DNA of 7,736 nucleotides from DASWIG01 sp036397835 (lineage in GTDB: Bacteria > Acidobacteriota > Thermoanaerobaculia > Multivoradales > J023): NCBI GenBank assembly GCA_036397835.1, contig DASWIG010000851.1, forward strand, positions 1 to 7,736, read 5' to 3'. Shown here piece after piece: positions 6,476-7,736 of this stretch. The notes below the pieces were generated by a model that saw nothing but the letters and a program-made list of their open reading frames with translations, made no database searches and had not been told where the DNA came from. The position numbers were made by a program, and so were the translations under genes. Every line of letters begins with the position of its first letter. Position 1 is the stretch's first letter.

Positions 6476-6482
6476 AAAGCCG

Positions 6483-7493
6483 TTGACGCGAATTTTCTAT
6501 GACGAGGACGTCCCTGCGCACCCGCTGGAGGGCGAGACGGTCGCCGTCCTCGGCTACGGCATCCAGGGCCGCGCGCAGGCCCTGACGCTGCGCGATTCGG
6601 GCGTCACCGTCGTCGTCGGCAACCGGGTGGACAAGTACAGCCACCTGGCCAAGGACGACGGCTTCACCGTCCACGACCTGCCCGAGGCCGCCGAGCGCGG
6701 CACCGTGCTGCTCCTGCTGGTCCCCGACGAGCTCCAGGCCCAGGTCTACGACGACGTCGTCAAGGCGCGGCTGAAGCGCGGCAAAGCCCTGGTCTTCGCC
6801 CACGGCTTCGCCGTCCACTACCAGCTCATCGAGCCGCCGCGCGACGTCGACGTGCTGCTGCTGGCGCCGCGGATGCCGGGCCAGTACCTGCGCGGCCGCT
6901 ACCTCGACGGCTGGGGCGTGCCGGCGTTCGTGGGCGTCCACCGCGACGCCACCGGCCGCGCCTGGGTGCGTCTGCTCGGCCTCGCCCGGGCCCTCGGCGT
7001 CACCCGCTGCGCCGCCATCGAGACCACCTTCGCCGTCGAGACGGAGCTCGATCACTTCGCCGAGCATGTGACCTACCCGCTGATCTTCCACGCCCTCGAG
7101 CTCGCCTTCGAGTCCCTGGTCAACGAGGGCTACCCGCCGGAGATCGCGCTGATGGAGCTGCACGGCTCGGGCGAGATGGGGCAGATCCTCGAGGCGGCGT
7201 CCCAGGAGGGGCTCTTCGAGATGCTCGAGACGCACGCGTCGCCGGCCTGCAAGGCGGGGATCGCGCACCATTGGGAGCGGGCCGTCGGCTCGTCCGAGGA
7301 GATGCGGACGCGGATGTACGAGGCCGTCCGGGCAATTCGTTCGGGCGAGTTCGCGCGCCACCTCGTAGATCAGGTGTCCAAGGGCTATCCGGAGCTACGC
7401 GACTGGAAGGCGAGCCGTTCGCAACGGTTGAGCGAGGCGGAGGCGTCGCTGCGGGATTGGCTGCGGGGGCCGACCGCCTCGCGCTACGCGTAA
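6483..7493 (+). CDS. Divergent ketol-acid reductoisomerase (KARI)-like protein
   Basis: From TTG6483 this is 336 residues, the length of class I KARI (IlvC), which converts acetolactate to dihydroxyisovalerate using NADPH and Mg2+. Seen: IFYDEDV opening, GYGIQGRAQALTLRDSG dinucleotide-binding loop (24-40), VPDELQAQVY (80-89), FAHGF with His107, and ETTFAVETELDHFAEH (180-195), whose Asp190 and Glu194 fit the first metal-ligand pair. Departures: the usual PKGPG is PRMPG (129-133), putting Arg130 where KARI has its catalytic lysine; the EQ-x-LCGG stretch is replaced by EHVTYPLIF; the second metal pair, normally E-x3-E, appears as ELHGSGE (Glu225, Glu231), a spacing of six; and the SNTAEYG segment is THASPACKAG. 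The fold looks intact but the reaction may be changed. No ilvB, ilvN or leu gene is adjacent, and a VOC protein gene follows 30 bp downstream. It was probably once an ilvC paralog; its current substrate is unknown. Confidence 0.83.
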   Translation: MTRIFYDEDVPAHPLEGETVAVLGYGIQGRAQALTLRDSGVTVVVGNRVDKYSHLAKDDGFTVHDLPEAAERGTVLLLLVPDELQAQVYDDVVKARLKRGKALVFAHGFAVHYQLIEPPRDVDVLLLAPRMPGQYLRGRYLDGWGVPAFVGVHRDATGRAWVRLLGLARALGVTRCAAIETTFAVETELDHFAEHVTYPLIFHALELAFESLVNEGYPPEIALMELHGSGEMGQILEAASQEGLFEMLETHASPACKAGIAHHWERAVGSSEEMRTRMYEAVRAIRSGEFARHLVDQVSKGYPELRDWKASRSQRLSEAEASLRDWLRGPTASRYA

Positions 7494-7523
7494 CAAGCTG
7501 AACCGACACCCGAGGAGGACGTC

Positions 7524-7736
7524 ATGGAAACCGAGATCACGAGGCTCGTCGACGACTTCGAACGCGGCCGGCTCACCCGACGCCAACTGGTCGCGCACGT
7601 AGCGGCCCTGGCGGCCGCCGTGGCGGCGGCGCCCGCCCGCGGCCAGGGGGCCGCCAGCACCTTCCAGGCCACCGCCGTCGACCACGTCGCCCTGCGGGTG
7701 ACCGACGTCGAGCGCTCGCGCCGCTTCTACGAAGCG
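7524..7736 (+). CDS. VOC (glyoxalase/dioxygenase fold) protein with Tat-like leader, 3' end cut
   Basis: Seventy-one codons are visible. AGGAGG (7513-7518) lies 5 nt before the ATG, a strong ribosome site. The N-terminus has a 17-residue charged lead, then LTRRQL (17-22), a hydrophobic alanine-rich stretch (23-37) and APARGQG (37-43). This looks like a twin-arginine export signal or a membrane anchor with a possible cleavage site near residue 38-42. Next comes AVDHVALRVTDVERSRRFYEA (51-71), the first beta-alpha unit of the vicinal oxygen chelate superfamily; His54 is the usual first metal ligand. VOC proteins include glyoxalase I, ring-cleaving dioxygenases and resistance proteins, and the visible part cannot tell these apart. 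It begins 30 bp after the KARI-like gene on the same strand, so the two are probably co-transcribed. The signal assignment is moderate: the hydrophobic core is weak for a Tat signal. Confidence 0.8.
   Translation, partial: METEITRLVDDFERGRLTRRQLVAHVAALAAAVAAAPARGQGAASTFQATAVDHVALRVTDVERSRRFYEA

Noticed and set aside
4992..7361. 789-codon minus-strand open frame across ATPase, repeat and KARI-like gene
   Set aside because: It spans two well-supported genes and the palindromic repeat in antisense, and its Ser/Arg-rich product lacks any recognisable domain.

Overview
The window is GC-rich bacterial DNA, roughly 70 percent or more by eye over most genes. It carries a long permease of the ADOP type (acidobacterial duplicated orphan permease), a CDC48-like ATPase, a ketol-acid reductoisomerase-like protein and a VOC protein with a Tat-like leader. 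The ADOP permease and overall composition suggest Acidobacteriota or a close soil or sediment relative. This is inference; there is no rRNA or marker gene here to settle it.

Layout: (1) On the minus strand, an ADOP/MacB-type permease (1066-3510) is followed 19 bp later by a class I/II PLP aminotransferase (1046 down to 1, cut by the window edge), probably one transcript. (2) Diverging on the plus strand is a compact RelBE-type toxin-antitoxin pair (3621-4095) of lower GC (about 55-63 percent in sampled lines), typical of an acquired cassette. (3) Directly after it lies a decayed stretch, 4096-4458. It holds a small inverted repeat, the last ~30 codons of a UvrA-type ATPase on the minus strand with no upstream gene, and otherwise no convincing gene. 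(4) A tandem-AAA CDC48/p97-type ATPase (4483-6441) has a shortened N-terminal domain. Its last 32 codons and stop lie inside a 106-bp near-perfect inverted repeat (6343-6448). (5) A divergent KARI-like gene with a TTG start (6483-7493) is followed 30 bp later by a VOC-domain protein with a Tat-like leader (7524 to window end), probably co-transcribed.

How the genes work together: the toxin and antitoxin form a self-contained module. The permease may act alone or with an ATPase encoded elsewhere. The KARI-like enzyme sits away from any ilvB/ilvN/leu genes and differs from canonical KARI at several expected catalytic positions, so it may not serve branched-chain amino acid synthesis. The most unusual points are the repeat-derived C-terminus of the ATPase, the altered KARI-like active site next to a probably exported VOC protein, and the gene remnant abutting the toxin-antitoxin cassette. 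I see no complete, clearly new multi-gene system.
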